Part shown: one piece after another, positions 7,522 to 16,197 of the stretch | Position numbering within the stretch: position 1 is the first letter of the stretch | How the letters are laid out: every line of letters begins with the position of its first letter | DNA from: Methanosarcinales archaeon Methan_01 | GTDB taxonomy: Archaea; Halobacteriota; Methanosarcinia; Methanotrichales; Methanotrichaceae | DNA length: 64,000 bases | Assembly: GCA_001602645.1 (NCBI GenBank) | Contig: LUYE01000024.1 | Span: 1-64,000, forward strand | Direction of reading: 5' to 3' | Notes under the pieces: generated by a model | What the model was told of the DNA's origin: nothing | The model's input: the letters and a program-made list of their open reading frames with translations, nothing else | Databases searched by the model: none | Made by a program: the position numbers and the translations under genes

Positions 7522-8055
7522 TCACCGGGATGAGAGCCACACCTTCAGGGCGCGGATCGATACCCCTCGGTGAGAGATCCGGTTCTTCTCATCGAGGCCC
7601 ATCTCGGCGATCGTCTTCTCCCCCACCCGGAAGATCGGGTCGTACCCGAAGCCCCCAGAACCCCGGGGCTCGAGGGCGATCGTCCCTTCCAGCTCCCCCG
7701 AAAAGAGGACCGGCTCCATCCCCGGCTCCCCGTAGGCCACCACCGACCTGAAGGTCGCCCTCCTCTCCTTCACCCCGTCCAAAAGCTTCAGGATGCCGTC
7801 GTTTCCGATGGTATCGAAGACGTAGGCGGAGTAGACCCCTGGAAAGCCCCGCAAAGAGTCGATGAAGAGCCCGGCGTCCTCGATCATCACGGGGCCCGCC
7901 AGCCGTTTCAAGACATCCCAGATGCCGAATACCGCCACATCCTCTAAGGCCTCGGCCTGGATCTCGGGGTAGCCGATGTTCCTCTGCTCGACCTCCCCCA
8001 GGATCCCCAGGGCCTCCTCGAATTTTCCCCTGTTTCCGGTGACGAAATATATCAA
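7522..8055 (-). CDS. rdgB: XTP/dITP diphosphatase (Ham1/RdgB family)
   Basis: A 177-aa nucleotide-pool cleaner that hydrolyses XTP, dITP and ITP to monophosphates so that deaminated purines stay out of DNA and RNA. Family marks: TGNRGKFEEA at the N-terminus, VMIEDAGLFIDSLRGFPGVYSAY around residues 55-80, GSGGFGYDPIF near 132-142, and KNRISHRG near the end. Length is normal for archaea. It starts with TTG (MIYFVTGN) after a GGAGAGG site. Confidence 0.93.
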   Translation of the reverse strand: MIYFVTGNRGKFEEALGILGEVEQRNIGYPEIQAEALEDVAVFGIWDVLKRLAGPVMIEDAGLFIDSLRGFPGVYSAYVFDTIGNDGILKLLDGVKERRATFRSVVAYGEPGMEPVLFSGELEGTIALEPRGSGGFGYDPIFRVGEKTIAEMGLDEKNRISHRGVSIRALKVWLSSR

Positions 8056-8197
8056 GGTTGAACCCTCTCCAGAGACCTTCGACGGATCGATATTAATCAG
8101 CTTTCCTCTGGATGGGGAGGCCGTGGCGATGGGACGAATTGATCCCGAGAGGAATTTGAGCCCGGGACGAATTAGGGGCCGAGAAGGGGAGAAAGGT

Positions 8198-9190
8198 TCA
8201 ATCGAGGATATCTACCCGGCAGCTCGCCACCTCCGAGTTGCAGGCCTGATCGAGGGCGTCCGTCCACCAGACGGTGATCGTAACCCGAGAGCTCGATTGA
8301 TCGAGGGCGACAGGGCACGGGTCACCGTAGACGATGGTGGTCCTCGCCTCCCCCGGCGCCAGGTCTCCGAGGTCCAGGAAGCCGATCCACTCACCCTCAT
8401 CGCCGGTCGCCTCGTCCCTGTACCTCGCTCCGTTCAGCCAGATGGCTGCGGGGATGAGATCCTTGAACCAGACATTTCTAGCATCGCTCGGGCCGTGATT
8501 TCTGATGGCTACGGTGTAAAGGTACCGATCCTCCAGCTCCCCCTCCGGGGACGAGCTGGTCACGATCACCTCTACATCCGCGTCGGTCGTCACCGCGGAT
8601 TGCCAGGTGGCCTCATCGTCTTCAGGGTTGAGATCGATCCCCTCCCCCGTCACCTTTCCGGAGTAAAAGATCGCACCTCCCGGTGGGACCGAAGAGGCGA
8701 CGGATAGCTCTATGGTCAGGCTCTCGACCTCCCCTGCGGGCAGGGACCCAACGGTCCAGACCCCCGTCTTCTGGTCATACTCTCCACCGCTGACGGCAAA
8801 AGACGAAATGGAGACCCCCTCGGGAATGGATAGATCGGAGCTGACCAGAACGCCGGTGGCGTCGTCGGGGCCGGAGTTTCTCACGGTGACGGTGTAGCCA
8901 AACGCCTCCCCCGCGACGATCACTTCACCGCCAGACGACGGCGCCGATGAGAGCGAGAGGTCTGAGGTGGCGGAGGCGCCTCCGGCGACCATTCCCACCG
9001 TCGAGAGGAGAGCTATCAGGCCGACGATAAGAGGGATGGCGAGCTGGTGGCCGGAAACAAAAACTCGCCGACGGGAGACCGCCCCAGAACTCTGAGCCAA
9101 ACGAGGAGCAGAGCCGGTGCTGAGACCTAAAAGAAGAGGATATGAGCCTCGAGACCGCCCTTTCGTACCCGACCTACCCCAGGATTCCAT
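8198..9190 (-). CDS. secreted/surface DUF11-repeat protein
   Basis: A 330-aa protein with an N-terminal hydrophobic segment at about residues 52-72 (IPLIVGLIALLSTVGMVAGG) acting as signal or anchor. Two beta-sandwich repeats of the DUF11 type follow: FGYTVTVRNSGPDDATGV... and YLYTVAIRNHGPSDARNV.... Such repeats build extracellular stalks or surface layers in archaea. A cysteine pair near the C-terminus (DQACNSEVASC) may form a disulfide. There is no sorting signal or second membrane segment. An SD-like GGAGG stands upstream of ATG 9190. It appears to be a single-gene unit. Confidence 0.75.
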   Translation of the reverse strand: MESWGRSGTKGRSRGSYPLLLGLSTGSAPRLAQSSGAVSRRRVFVSGHQLAIPLIVGLIALLSTVGMVAGGASATSDLSLSSAPSSGGEVIVAGEAFGYTVTVRNSGPDDATGVLVSSDLSIPEGVSISSFAVSGGEYDQKTGVWTVGSLPAGEVESLTIELSVASSVPPGGAIFYSGKVTGEGIDLNPEDDEATWQSAVTTDADVEVIVTSSSPEGELEDRYLYTVAIRNHGPSDARNVWFKDLIPAAIWLNGARYRDEATGDEGEWIGFLDLGDLAPGEARTTIVYGDPCPVALDQSSSRVTITVWWTDALDQACNSEVASCRVDILD

Positions 9191-9271
9191 CTCCGCCCTC
9201 CTCCATTCGAATTTATTGGCAACATTGTTGTTTCATAGCAATTTTGCTGCGTCACTCTGAAGGGAGGTAAA

Positions 9272-9284
9272 CGAAGATATAAAT
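9272..9284 (+). promoter_or_regulatory. TATA box for gatD
   Basis: GAAGATATAAATC lies about 125 bases before the gatD start. It would give an unusually long leader of roughly 100 bases. No clear riboswitch was recognised in it. Confidence 0.35.
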
Positions 9285-9404
9285 CTATCGGACATCGGCG
9301 GAGGAGATGGCAGCACCCTCGTCGGTGGGAGACCTCCCGCGGAGGGGAACGTTTTTCATCCACCGGCGTCACACCGTGCCAAAAAGGAGGCAGGAGATGA
9401 TGCG

Positions 9405-10652
9405 GTGATGCTGGAACTGGGGGACAGAATAGCGGTGACGAAGGACGGCATCCGGCGCGAGGGGGTTCTTATGCCTTCGGTGAGCGGCCGCGTCGTCATA
9501 AAGATGGACAGCGGCTACAACGCCGGCTTCGATCCGGAAAGGGCCACCGTGGAGCTGGTGGCCAAGGGTAAAGCCCTCAAGATCCCGCCGCCTCCGCCCC
9601 CGCCGCGGCGGGAGGGACTCCCGAAGGTCTCGATCCTCTCCACGGGGGGGACGATAGCAAGCAAAGTCGACTACAGGACCGGGGCCGTAACCAGCCAGTT
9701 CTCCGCCGAAGAGATAATCTCATCGATCCCGGAGCTTCTGGAGATCGCGAACTATGAGGGGAAGGTGATATACAACATCCTCAGCGAGAACATGAAGGCA
9801 GAGTACTGGCAGGAGCTGGCCAGGGCCGTCGGATCGGAGATTGAGAAGGGAGCTGACGGCGTCATCGTCACCCACGGAACCGATACCATGACCTACACCG
9901 CCGCCGCCCTCTCCTTCATGATAAAGACGCCTGTTCCCATAGTCCTCGTCGGCTCCCAGCGGTCCTCCGACCGCCCCAGCAGCGACGCCGCCATGAACGC
10001 CATATCGGCGGCGGCTGTGGCGACGAGCGATATCGCCGAGGTGACGGTGGTGATGCACGGCACCTCCAGCGACGGCTTCTGTCTCGTCCACCGGGGAACC
10101 CGGGTCCGGAAGATGCACACCTCCCGCAGGGACGCCTTCCAGAGCATAAACCAGCACCCCATCGCCCGAGTAGATTACCCATCGCGGGATATCGTGATCC
10201 TGGGGGAGCACCGGAGGAGGGGCGAGGTCGAGCTGGAGGTGAAAGACGGGCTTGAGCCGAGATGCGCCCTCGTCAAGTACTTCCCCGGAGCGAGCCCCGA
10301 CCTCTTCGAGCATTACATCACCTCCGGGTACCGGGGGATCGTCCTGGAGGGGACGGGCCTCGGCCACGTCGCCTCCGACTGGGTGGGGGCGATAAAGACC
10401 GCCAGCGACGCCGGAATCCCCGTGGTGATCACCTCCCAGTGCCTCCGGGGTAGGATCTGCGACCGGGTATACGATACCGGGAGAGACATCCTCGCCGCCG
10501 GAGGGATCGAGGGCGGGGACATCCTCCCCGAGGTGGCCCTGGTGAAGCTGATGTGGGCCCTCGCCAACACCAGCGCCGTCGACGAGGCGGAGGCTCTCAT
10601 GAAGGCGCCCATCGCGGGAGAGATCTCTCCATCGACACCGACGACGGTCTGA
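9405..10652 (+). CDS. gatD: glutamyl-tRNA(Gln) amidotransferase subunit D
   Basis: A 415-aa asparaginase-like subunit of the archaeal GatDE complex. It releases ammonia from glutamine so that GatE can convert Glu-tRNA(Gln) to Gln-tRNA(Gln). Residues 1-60 form the GatD-specific N-terminal barrel. A proline-rich linker follows (about 64-70), then the asparaginase core with STGGTIASK and [11 protein letters not shown], the threonine motifs of the active site. The start is GTG 9405 or ATG 9408; GGAGG and CAGGAG sites lie just upstream. gatE is not in the window. It is followed by rpl10e after 106 bases. Confidence 0.95.
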   Translation: MMLELGDRIAVTKDGIRREGVLMPSVSGRVVIKMDSGYNAGFDPERATVELVAKGKALKIPPPPPPPRREGLPKVSILSTGGTIASKVDYRTGAVTSQFSAEEIISSIPELLEIANYEGKVIYNILSENMKAEYWQELARAVGSEIEKGADGVIVTHGTDTMTYTAAALSFMIKTPVPIVLVGSQRSSDRPSSDAAMNAISAAAVATSDIAEVTVVMHGTSSDGFCLVHRGTRVRKMHTSRRDAFQSINQHPIARVDYPSRDIVILGEHRRRGEVELEVKDGLEPRCALVKYFPGASPDLFEHYITSGYRGIVLEGTGLGHVASDWVGAIKTASDAGIPVVITSQCLRGRICDRVYDTGRDILAAGGIEGGDILPEVALVKLMWALANTSAVDEAEALMKAPIAGEISPSTPTTV

Positions 10653-10699
10653 ACACCAAGCCCTGGGAGTGGTGGGAGGCTCCCGCCTCCTCCCCCAAC

Positions 10700-10711
10700 G
10701 CTTATAAACCA
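10700..10711 (+). promoter_or_regulatory. TATA box for rpl10e
   Basis: CGCTTATAAACC stands about 55 bases before the TTG start. A GGAGG ribosome-binding site (10745-10749) lies between. Confidence 0.55.
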
Positions 10712-10758
10712 TATCGATGTATTAGGCTGGCTCAAGATCACTTTGGAGGAATTCAGTT

Positions 10759-11274
10759 TTGACACGTAAACCAGCAAGCATGTACAGAAGGCTGGAGCGC
10801 CCCTACACCCGGAGAGAGTATATGGGGGGCGTTCCAGGAAGCAAGGTCGTCCACTTCGACATGGGCAACCTCAACACCGAATTTCCCGTCACTCTCACCC
10901 TCGTGGCCAAGGAGCCCTGCCAGATCAGGCACACCGCCCTCGAGGCTGCCAGGGTCACCGCCAACCGTTACCTCATGACCTACGTCGGCAGGCTCAACTT
11001 CCACATGAAGCTGAGGGTCTACCCCCACCAGGTGATCAGGGAGAACAAGCAGGCGACGGGGGCCGGGGCAGACCGAGTCTCCAGCGGCATGCGCCACGCC
11101 TTCGGGAAGGCCGTCGGGACCGCGGCGAGGGTGGACGCGGAACAGAAGATATTCTCCGTCAGCACCACGCCCCAGGGGGTCCCCCAGGCGAAGATGGCCC
11201 TGAGGAGGGCTGGACATAAGCTGCCCACGCCGATCTACATCGTCGTCGAGAAGGGCGCCGAGCTGATAAAATAA
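10759..11274 (+). CDS. rpl10e: large-subunit ribosomal protein L10e (uL16)
   Basis: A 171-aa ribosomal protein of the archaeal/eukaryotic L10e (bacterial L16) family, placed near the peptidyl-transferase centre and 5S rRNA. It shows the family N-terminus ([10 protein letters not shown]...YTRREYMGG) and the central [13 protein letters not shown] and [23 protein letters not shown] stretches. It starts with TTG at 10759, set by GGAGG 10 bases upstream. It begins a plus-strand run that continues through aIF2-beta to cofC. Confidence 0.96.
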   Translation: MTRKPASMYRRLERPYTRREYMGGVPGSKVVHFDMGNLNTEFPVTLTLVAKEPCQIRHTALEAARVTANRYLMTYVGRLNFHMKLRVYPHQVIRENKQATGAGADRVSSGMRHAFGKAVGTAARVDAEQKIFSVSTTPQGVPQAKMALRRAGHKLPTPIYIVVEKGAELIK

Positions 11275-11295
11275 CCGAGATCGATCGGTGTTCTG

Positions 11296-11922
11296 ATGGA
11301 AGACTACATGAAAGGGCTCGAGCGGGCCATGAGCAGGCTTCCCGCCTCCAGGGGGACCGAGGACAGGTTCGTGATACCAACGCCCAAAATATTCTACGAG
11401 GGGAAGACGACGGTCCTCGAGAACTTCGCCAGCATCGCCGACGCCCTCAACCGCGATCCGGACCACCTGATGAAGTTCATCCTCCAGGAGATGGGGACCG
11501 CCGGCAAGATCGAGGGGCAGCACGCCGTCTTCCAGGGAAGGTTCACGGAGCAGAACCTGGAGCGGCACATCGATTCCTACGTCCAGGAGTACGTCATCTG
11601 TTCCGAGTGCCACAGGCCCGACACCCAGCTGATCAGAAGCGACCGCGTCCTGATGCTCAAGTGCGAGGCCTGCGGGGCTCATAGGCCCGTCAGGAAGAGG
11701 AAGACGAAGACGGTCGTCCCCAAGGACGTCATCGAGGAGGGAGAGACCTACGAGCTGCGGATCGACTCGGTGGGAAGGAAGGGCGACGGCATCGCCAGGG
11801 TCGATAAGTTCATGATCTTCGTTCCTGGGACCGCCAAGGGCGACATCGTCCGGGCGAAGATCAAGAAGATCAGCGGAACCCTCGCCTTCTCAGAGGTCGT
11901 GGAGAAGAAGGGCTCGGCCTGA
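11296..11922 (+). CDS. translation initiation factor aIF2 subunit beta with C-terminal TRAM domain
   Basis: A 208-aa protein. Residues 1-135 are the usual archaeal aIF2-beta: helix, alpha-beta core and a C4 zinc ribbon (CSEC near 103-106 and CEAC near 125-128), followed by a basic RKRKTK patch. It helps aIF2 carry initiator Met-tRNA to the ribosome. Residues about 145-205 add a TRAM domain ([27 protein letters not shown]...), a small RNA-binding barrel absent from the roughly 140-aa standard subunit. I recall similar fusions in Methanosarcinales. It follows rpl10e by 21 bases. Confidence 0.93.
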   Translation: MEDYMKGLERAMSRLPASRGTEDRFVIPTPKIFYEGKTTVLENFASIADALNRDPDHLMKFILQEMGTAGKIEGQHAVFQGRFTEQNLERHIDSYVQEYVICSECHRPDTQLIRSDRVLMLKCEACGAHRPVRKRKTKTVVPKDVIEEGETYELRIDSVGRKGDGIARVDKFMIFVPGTAKGDIVRAKIKKISGTLAFSEVVEKKGSA

Positions 11923-11937
11923 GGGGGCTGACCTGCC

Positions 11938-12171
11938 ATGAAGCCGGAGATAAGCCTTTCCTTCACCGACCGCCACCTCTACCTCCTGGAGTTCCTCCCG
12001 GCGGAATATTGGAGGGAGCTCGCCGAGAGCTACAACTCTCTGCCGTGGGAGGAGAGGGGCGACCAGAGGCTCGCCATCGTCGCCGAGAACTACTCCTACC
12101 TCCTCGACCTCCTCGTCCATGCGAGGCTCTACCACCTGAGCAGAATGCCTTACGAGGAGCGGTTCAGGTAG
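11938..12171 (+). CDS. 77-aa hypothetical protein
   Basis: A small acidic/aromatic protein predicted to be helical (LYLLEFLPAEYWRELAESY, then LVHARLYHLSRMPYEERFR). It sits between aIF2-beta and cofE in the same direction with short gaps (15 and 27 bases), so it is probably in the operon. No known domain is recognised. A GAGGGGGCTGA sequence precedes the ATG. Confidence 0.6.
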   Translation: MKPEISLSFTDRHLYLLEFLPAEYWRELAESYNSLPWEERGDQRLAIVAENYSYLLDLLVHARLYHLSRMPYEERFR

Positions 12172-12198
12172 CTAGGAGCCGCTCCGGAGCCGATATCG

Positions 12199-12942
12199 AT
12201 GGACCCGGTCTGTTGCCATCTGGTGAGGGGCCTTCCCGCCATCGAAGAGGGGGACGACCTCGCGGCGATGGTCAGGGAGCGCTTTCCCGTCCAGGACGGT
12301 GACGTCGTCTGCATAGCCTCCACCGTCGTCTCCAAGGCGGAGGGACGGGCGAGGGAGCTTGAGGGTTACTCCCCCTCAGCTCGGGCCGAGGAGATCGCTG
12401 GAAAGCTGGAGAAGGACCCGCGGTTCGTCGAGGCGGTTCTGGAGGAGGCGGCGGAGGTTCTTTTAGATGACCCCTTCCTCCTGGTGGCGACGAAGTTCGG
12501 CCACATCGGCGTCAACGCTGGCATAGATAGATCGAACGTCAGCCAGGGGAGAATCCTCCTCCTACCGGTGGACCCCGGAGCCAGCGCCGAGAGGATCCGC
12601 TGCGGCCTCGGTAAGGAATGCGCCGTCATCGTCACCGACACCTGCGGTAGGCCTTTCCGATGCGGCGTCGCCGGCGTCGCCATCGGCTGGGCCGGCGTCG
12701 CTCCGCTGCGGGACTGGCGGGGCGAGCGGGACCTGGAGGGAAGAGAGCTGGAGATCACCCTAGAGGCGATCGCCGACGAGATCGCCGGTATGGCAAACCT
12801 CCTCATGGGCGAAGGCGGAGACGGGACCCCCGCCGTCGTCCTCCGGGGGCTCTCCCTCCCGAAGGCCGGGGGGAGGCTCTTCCGACCTCGGGAGCTGGAC
12901 GTGATCCGGGCCTGCCTCTCGAGTCGAGATAGACGTCATTGA
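12199..12942 (+). CDS. cofE: coenzyme F420-0:L-glutamate ligase
   Basis: A 247-aa CofE that adds gamma-linked glutamates to F420-0 using GTP, the last step of F420 synthesis in methanogens. Recognised by QDGDVVCIASTVVSKAEGR near residues 32-50, VATKFGHIGVNAGIDRSNV near 96-114, and VTDTCGRPFRCGVAGVAIGWAG near 145-168, the metal- and GTP-binding parts. Length is typical. It is followed 6 bases later by cofC, which acts earlier in the same pathway. Confidence 0.95.
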   Translation: MDPVCCHLVRGLPAIEEGDDLAAMVRERFPVQDGDVVCIASTVVSKAEGRARELEGYSPSARAEEIAGKLEKDPRFVEAVLEEAAEVLLDDPFLLVATKFGHIGVNAGIDRSNVSQGRILLLPVDPGASAERIRCGLGKECAVIVTDTCGRPFRCGVAGVAIGWAGVAPLRDWRGERDLEGRELEITLEAIADEIAGMANLLMGEGGDGTPAVVLRGLSLPKAGGRLFRPRELDVIRACLSSRDRRH

Positions 12943-12948
12943 CCAGAT

Positions 12949-13629
12949 ATGCGGTCGATCCGAGTCATCATGCCCTTCAAGCTCGACTGTCCGAAGAGCA
13001 GGCTTTCGGCGGTCTTGTCGTCGGAGGAGAGGGCGGAGCTCGCCCTCGCCATGCTCGAGGACGTCCTCGAGGCGGTCTCGGGTTTGGGAAGGGTAACGAT
13101 CCTGCTGAAGGGCCTCCTTCCCGAGGAGTGGCTCCTGGACCATAGGATACGCGGAGGAGGAACGGGGTCCGGGATCGAGGTTCAGGACTGTCCGAAAGAG
13201 CTGGACGAGGCCCTCAACCTCGTCATCGAGGCGGAGGGAAGGAGGGGCTGGCCTTCCGACCTCCTGATCGCCATGGCGGACCTCCCCCTGATGAGGCCCT
13301 CGGATCTCGACGGCCTCGTCAAAACCCCGGGGGACGTGGTGATCGCTCCGGGGAGGGGCGGCGGGACGAACCTGATCCTCATCAGAGACCCTCGGTTCCG
13401 GGTCAGCTACTACGGCCTGAGCTTCTTGAAGCACCTTCGGAAGGCGGAAGAGCTGGGCCTCTCGGCGGGGGTCTTCGAGTCGTTCCGGTGTTCAACGGAC
13501 ATCGACGAGCCTCTGGACCTGGTGGAGGTGCTGATCCACGGCAGCGGCAGGACCCAGGAACTTCTGAGGAGCCTCGGCTTTTCGCTCTCTGGAAAGAGAG
13601 AGAAAGCGAGGGCGGAGTTCCTCCGGTGA
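12949..13629 (+). CDS. cofC: 2-phospho-L-lactate guanylyltransferase
   Basis: A 226-aa nucleotidyltransferase that activates 2-phospholactate (or phosphoenolpyruvate) with GTP during F420 synthesis. Family marks: MPFKLDCPKSRLSAVLSSEER at the N-terminus, LLIAMADLPLMRPSDLD near residues 105-120, APGRGGGTNLILIR near 137-150 and SYYGLSFLKHLRKAEELG near 156-173. It is the last gene of the plus-strand run. Its 3' end faces a minus-strand gene 17 bases away. Confidence 0.95.
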   Translation: MRSIRVIMPFKLDCPKSRLSAVLSSEERAELALAMLEDVLEAVSGLGRVTILLKGLLPEEWLLDHRIRGGGTGSGIEVQDCPKELDEALNLVIEAEGRRGWPSDLLIAMADLPLMRPSDLDGLVKTPGDVVIAPGRGGGTNLILIRDPRFRVSYYGLSFLKHLRKAEELGLSAGVFESFRCSTDIDEPLDLVEVLIHGSGRTQELLRSLGFSLSGKREKARAEFLR

Positions 13630-13646
13630 GTTGGGGCAGGGGGGCT

Positions 13647-13877
13647 CTATCCTGAGATGTACTGGCAGAAGCCGAGGCTTATCGGCCCCGCCCTCGTCGT
13701 CTCGCATGGGAACTCGGGGCAAGAGAAACAATGGCTCACGCCTTTATTTAAGGCGCAGGTCGATATCTTGCAAAACTCGTTCATCCTGGGAAGGCATCCC
13801 GCCTCCCCGTTGGGGCATGCCCCCTTCAACCTTCGGGGGCAGATCTCACAGGATACTCCGCATACTCCGATCTTCAT
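13647..13877 (-). CDS. DUF3795-like cysteine-rich protein, 76 aa
   Basis: Begins MKIGVCGVSCEICPR and holds ten or more cysteines in paired spacings (C-x2-C, C-x4-C and similar), the look of DUF3795 proteins thought to bind zinc or an iron-sulfur cluster. It is shorter than many members, which run to 90-130 aa. Function unknown. It lies just downstream of the ACT regulator on the same strand (18 bases). Confidence 0.7.
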   Translation of the reverse strand: MKIGVCGVSCEICPRRLKGACPNGEAGCLPRMNEFCKISTCALNKGVSHCFSCPEFPCETTRAGPISLGFCQYISG

Positions 13878-13895
13878 CTCCCATCACCCCGAGCC

Positions 13896-14399
13896 CTAGT
13901 AGACCGTCACCCTCCTGACGCCCCGGATGTCCATGAGGAGCCGGACGAGCTCCCCGGGGATCTTCGCCTCGGTGATGATCGTCAGCTTCGGCTGCTCGAC
14001 GAAGTAGGGGTCGTCGGAGACCGCCTGCCTTATCGAGAGGCCGTAACCCGCGACGGCGCTCGCCACCTCTCCCAAAAGGCCGGTCTGGGCGGCGTCGACG
14101 GGGGTGATCTCGATGACGCCTAGGCCCATGACGGGCGCCACGTCGGCGAGGGATGTCATGGAACGGACGTTCTTGAAGATCTTCCAGAGCTCCCCGTCCT
14201 CGACGATCGCCGCAGCGGTGGTGTCCACCACCCTCCGGTCGACGTCCAGCTCCTTCGCGATCTGGGCGTGGGGTATCTCGATCCCCCCCGAGACGACCCT
14301 CCCCCGCTCGCTCACCTGAAATCCCCTCTCCAGGATCAGCCTTACAACCTTCTCTTGCGCTGGATAGCGCTTGAACTTCGCCAAAATCTCCCGCCACAT
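13896..14399 (-). CDS. HTH-ACT regulator of amino acid metabolism
   Basis: A 167-aa protein of the archaeal COG2150 type. Residues about 1-70 form a winged helix (IPHAQIAKELDVDRRVVDTTAAAI). Residues about 95-167 form an ACT ligand-binding domain (GVIEITPVDAAQTGLLGEVASAVAGYGLSIRQ). It probably senses an amino acid and controls amino-acid genes; the ligand is unknown. The starting ATG is followed by WREILAKFKRYPAQEKV, matching the family N-terminus as I recall it. Confidence 0.8.
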   Translation of the reverse strand: MWREILAKFKRYPAQEKVVRLILERGFQVSERGRVVSGGIEIPHAQIAKELDVDRRVVDTTAAAIVEDGELWKIFKNVRSMTSLADVAPVMGLGVIEITPVDAAQTGLLGEVASAVAGYGLSIRQAVSDDPYFVEQPKLTIITEAKIPGELVRLLMDIRGVRRVTVY

Positions 14400-14736
14400 A
14401 ACATCGCCATTCTGACCCCTATTGGACTGAAGTGTACAAAAGCCCTTTCCTCAGGCGGCTCCGCCGATGGGGCCATCGGAAGGAAGGCGATCGGCCGAAA
14501 TTGGGCGGGCGGACGGATGGAGAGGAGGTAAGAAGAGGCAATAGATGGCGAAGTTAGGGGGGATGAGGAGAAGGAAGAAGACGATTGGGCGGGAGGAGAT
14601 GGTGGAAGGAATCCGGGGTATTAGAAGGAAGATGAAGGGATCGGAGGGGGGTGGGATGAGAGAGAAGACGAGGATGGCGGGTATTAAGGCGAGGAAGCCG
14701 ACGGGAGGATGAAGGGGCGAAAGAAGGCTTGCGCCC
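14400..14736. other. purine-rich intergenic region
   Basis: From about 14510 to 14720 the plus strand is almost all A and G, with very few C or T. The purine run leaves open frames on both strands, one of them a possible basic mini-protein (14545-14712). No TATA box or RNA gene is evident apart from the upstream region of the ACT regulator at the left (A+T-richer near 14400-14430). Confidence 0.5.
14545..14712 (+). CDS. possible 55-aa basic protein in purine-rich DNA
   Basis: ATG at 14545 opens a frame of 55 codons starting MAKLGGMRRRKK and ending KARKPTGG, rich in Lys, Arg, Gly and Met. An AGGAGGT sequence lies about 15 bases upstream, too far to be ideal. The composition could simply reflect the purine run. 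I cannot assign a function. Confidence 0.2.
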   Translation: MAKLGGMRRRKKTIGREEMVEGIRGIRRKMKGSEGGGMREKTRMAGIKARKPTGG

Positions 14737-15846
14737 TCAGGAGAACATCTCCGCCGGAGGCTCCTTAGTCTCCTTCTTCGCCTTCGCCGCCGCCGCCTCC
14801 AGATGGCGCTGCTCGATGGTGACATCGTCGATGATGGCGCCGTGGAGGGCCACCTTCAGGACCTTCTCGACGAGGTCCCGGCCGGAGAAGCCCTCCGTCA
14901 GCCTGGAGATGGCGGCGAGGTCTAGGGGTCCCACCACCACCGGGAGGGTCTCGACGTTCCTCGCCAGGATCGCGAGCCTCTCCTCCGCTTTCGGGAGCCC
15001 GAACTTTATCTCCTCCTCGAACCTGCTCCGGATCGACTCGTCGAGGAACTCGATCTTGTTGGTGGCGGCGATGGTGCAGACCCCCTTCCTCGAGTGGATC
15101 CCGTCCATCTCCGTCAGAAGGGCGTTCACCACCTCCGAGACGTCGCCCCGGAGGTCCTGGTACCTCCGGTCGAGGGCGATGGCGTCCAGCTCGTCGATGA
15201 AGATGATGCAGGGGGCCATCTGCTCCGCCCTCTGGTAGAGGCCGTGGATCTGGCGGGACCCCTCGCCGACGAACTCGCCGATGAGGGACGTCGCCTTGAT
15301 CGGGATCATGGGGACCTTCGTCTCCCGAGAGAGGGCCTTGGCCATCATCGTCTTCCCGGTGCCGGAGGGGCCGTAGAAGAGGATGTTCCTGGGGGCCCAC
15401 TTGCCGAAGATCTCGGGGTCGGCGAGGAACCTCTCGACGATCTTCATCTTCCGCCTCGCCTCCTCCTGGCCGACGACGTCGTCGAAGCTGACCTCGCTCT
15501 TGATCTTCTCCGCCTCGGCCTTCTTCCTCTCCACCACGATCCTCGTCTCCGATCCGACGACCGAGACCCTGGGGTTGGCCTTTACCACCTTGAAGGCGAA
15601 GTCGGGGTAGAGCCTCCGGTCGAAGAGGTAGCAGCCCGGCCTCACCAGCTCCCCATACCACTGCTCCCGGGCGTAGCGCTCGAAGAGGCGGGGGTCGTCG
15701 ACCTCGGGGTTGTCCTGAAAGACGCTCTTGAGAGGATAGCCTGCCGGCCTCAACAGGACATATCTCGCCCCCGACGTCCTGCTCCGCTCCAGTTTGCCGC
15801 CAGCCTCTTTTGTTCCAGTCTTCTGGATCGATCGCACGTCCTCCAA
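14737..15846 (-). CDS. AAA ATPase of archaeal type (MJ1494-like)
   Basis: A 369-aa single-domain AAA ATPase related to proteasomal ATPases but lacking a coiled coil at the start. The N-terminal 110 residues form a separate substrate-binding-like domain. Then come VSFDDVVGQEEARRK, Walker A (GPSGTGKTMMAKAL, about 160-173), Walker B (IIFIDELDAI, about 217-226), sensor 1 (TIAATN), an SRFEEEI arginine-finger region, and a helical lid (FSGRDLVEKVL). It resembles the protein MJ1494 as I recall it; its substrate is unknown. The TTG start at 15846 lies about 25 bases after a TATA-like sequence. Confidence 0.8.
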   Translation of the reverse strand: MEDVRSIQKTGTKEAGGKLERSRTSGARYVLLRPAGYPLKSVFQDNPEVDDPRLFERYAREQWYGELVRPGCYLFDRRLYPDFAFKVVKANPRVSVVGSETRIVVERKKAEAEKIKSEVSFDDVVGQEEARRKMKIVERFLADPEIFGKWAPRNILFYGPSGTGKTMMAKALSRETKVPMIPIKATSLIGEFVGEGSRQIHGLYQRAEQMAPCIIFIDELDAIALDRRYQDLRGDVSEVVNALLTEMDGIHSRKGVCTIAATNKIEFLDESIRSRFEEEIKFGLPKAEERLAILARNVETLPVVVGPLDLAAISRLTEGFSGRDLVEKVLKVALHGAIIDDVTIEQRHLEAAAAKAKKETKEPPAEMFS

Positions 15847-16067
15847 CTCCAGCCCGAATATAGTTAAAGGTATTGGCCTTTTGTCGCCGGGCCAGCGAGC
15901 TGCCCCACCCCCCCAATCCCTCCACCAGCCCCTCCCGGAAACCCCACCATCAAGCCTTTCAGGGTCCTCGATAATGGGGAGGACAGGATCATCGAGGATA
16001 TGAAGACGGCGAAGCGCAAGAATACAGTTAAATAGGTGTACTGCGACTTGATTGTTGCCTCTTGATC

Positions 16068-16155
16068 GCGGGGGTCGCCAAGCCAGGTCAACGGCGCTAG
16101 GTTCAGGGCCTAGTCTCGCAGGAGTTCGTGGGTTCGAATCCCATCCCCCGCACCA
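16068..16155 (+). tRNA. tRNA-Leu (CAG), CCA encoded
   Basis: Acceptor stem GCGGGGG / CCCCCGC, anticodon stem-loop CTAGG-TTCAGGG-CCTAG with anticodon CAG, a long variable arm as in leucine tRNAs, T-arm GTGGG-TTCGAAT-CCCAT, discriminator A and a genomic CCA at 16153-16155. A TATA-like CAGTTAAATAGG lies at about 16025-16036. Confidence 0.95.
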
Positions 16156-16197
16156 ATTTACTTGTAATCTTTAAAAGCCTGATGCCCAATTACACCT

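Noticed and set aside
9720-10712. Open frame of 330 codons opposite gatD
   Set aside because: Antisense shadow; gatD itself carries clear family motifs.
10753-11682. Long minus-strand frame across rpl10e and aIF2-beta
   Set aside because: It spans two certain genes and has Pro/Gly/Val-rich shadow composition.
14451-14825. Hydrophobic minus-strand frame in the purine-rich stretch
   Set aside because: The apparent membrane segments come from reading the complement of a purine run (CTT, CTC and ATC codons), and the start lies inside the AAA gene.
14765-15925. 386-codon arginine/glycine-rich frame on the same strand as the AAA ATPase
   Set aside because: Out-of-frame reading of the AAA gene; the composition is an artefact of high G+C.
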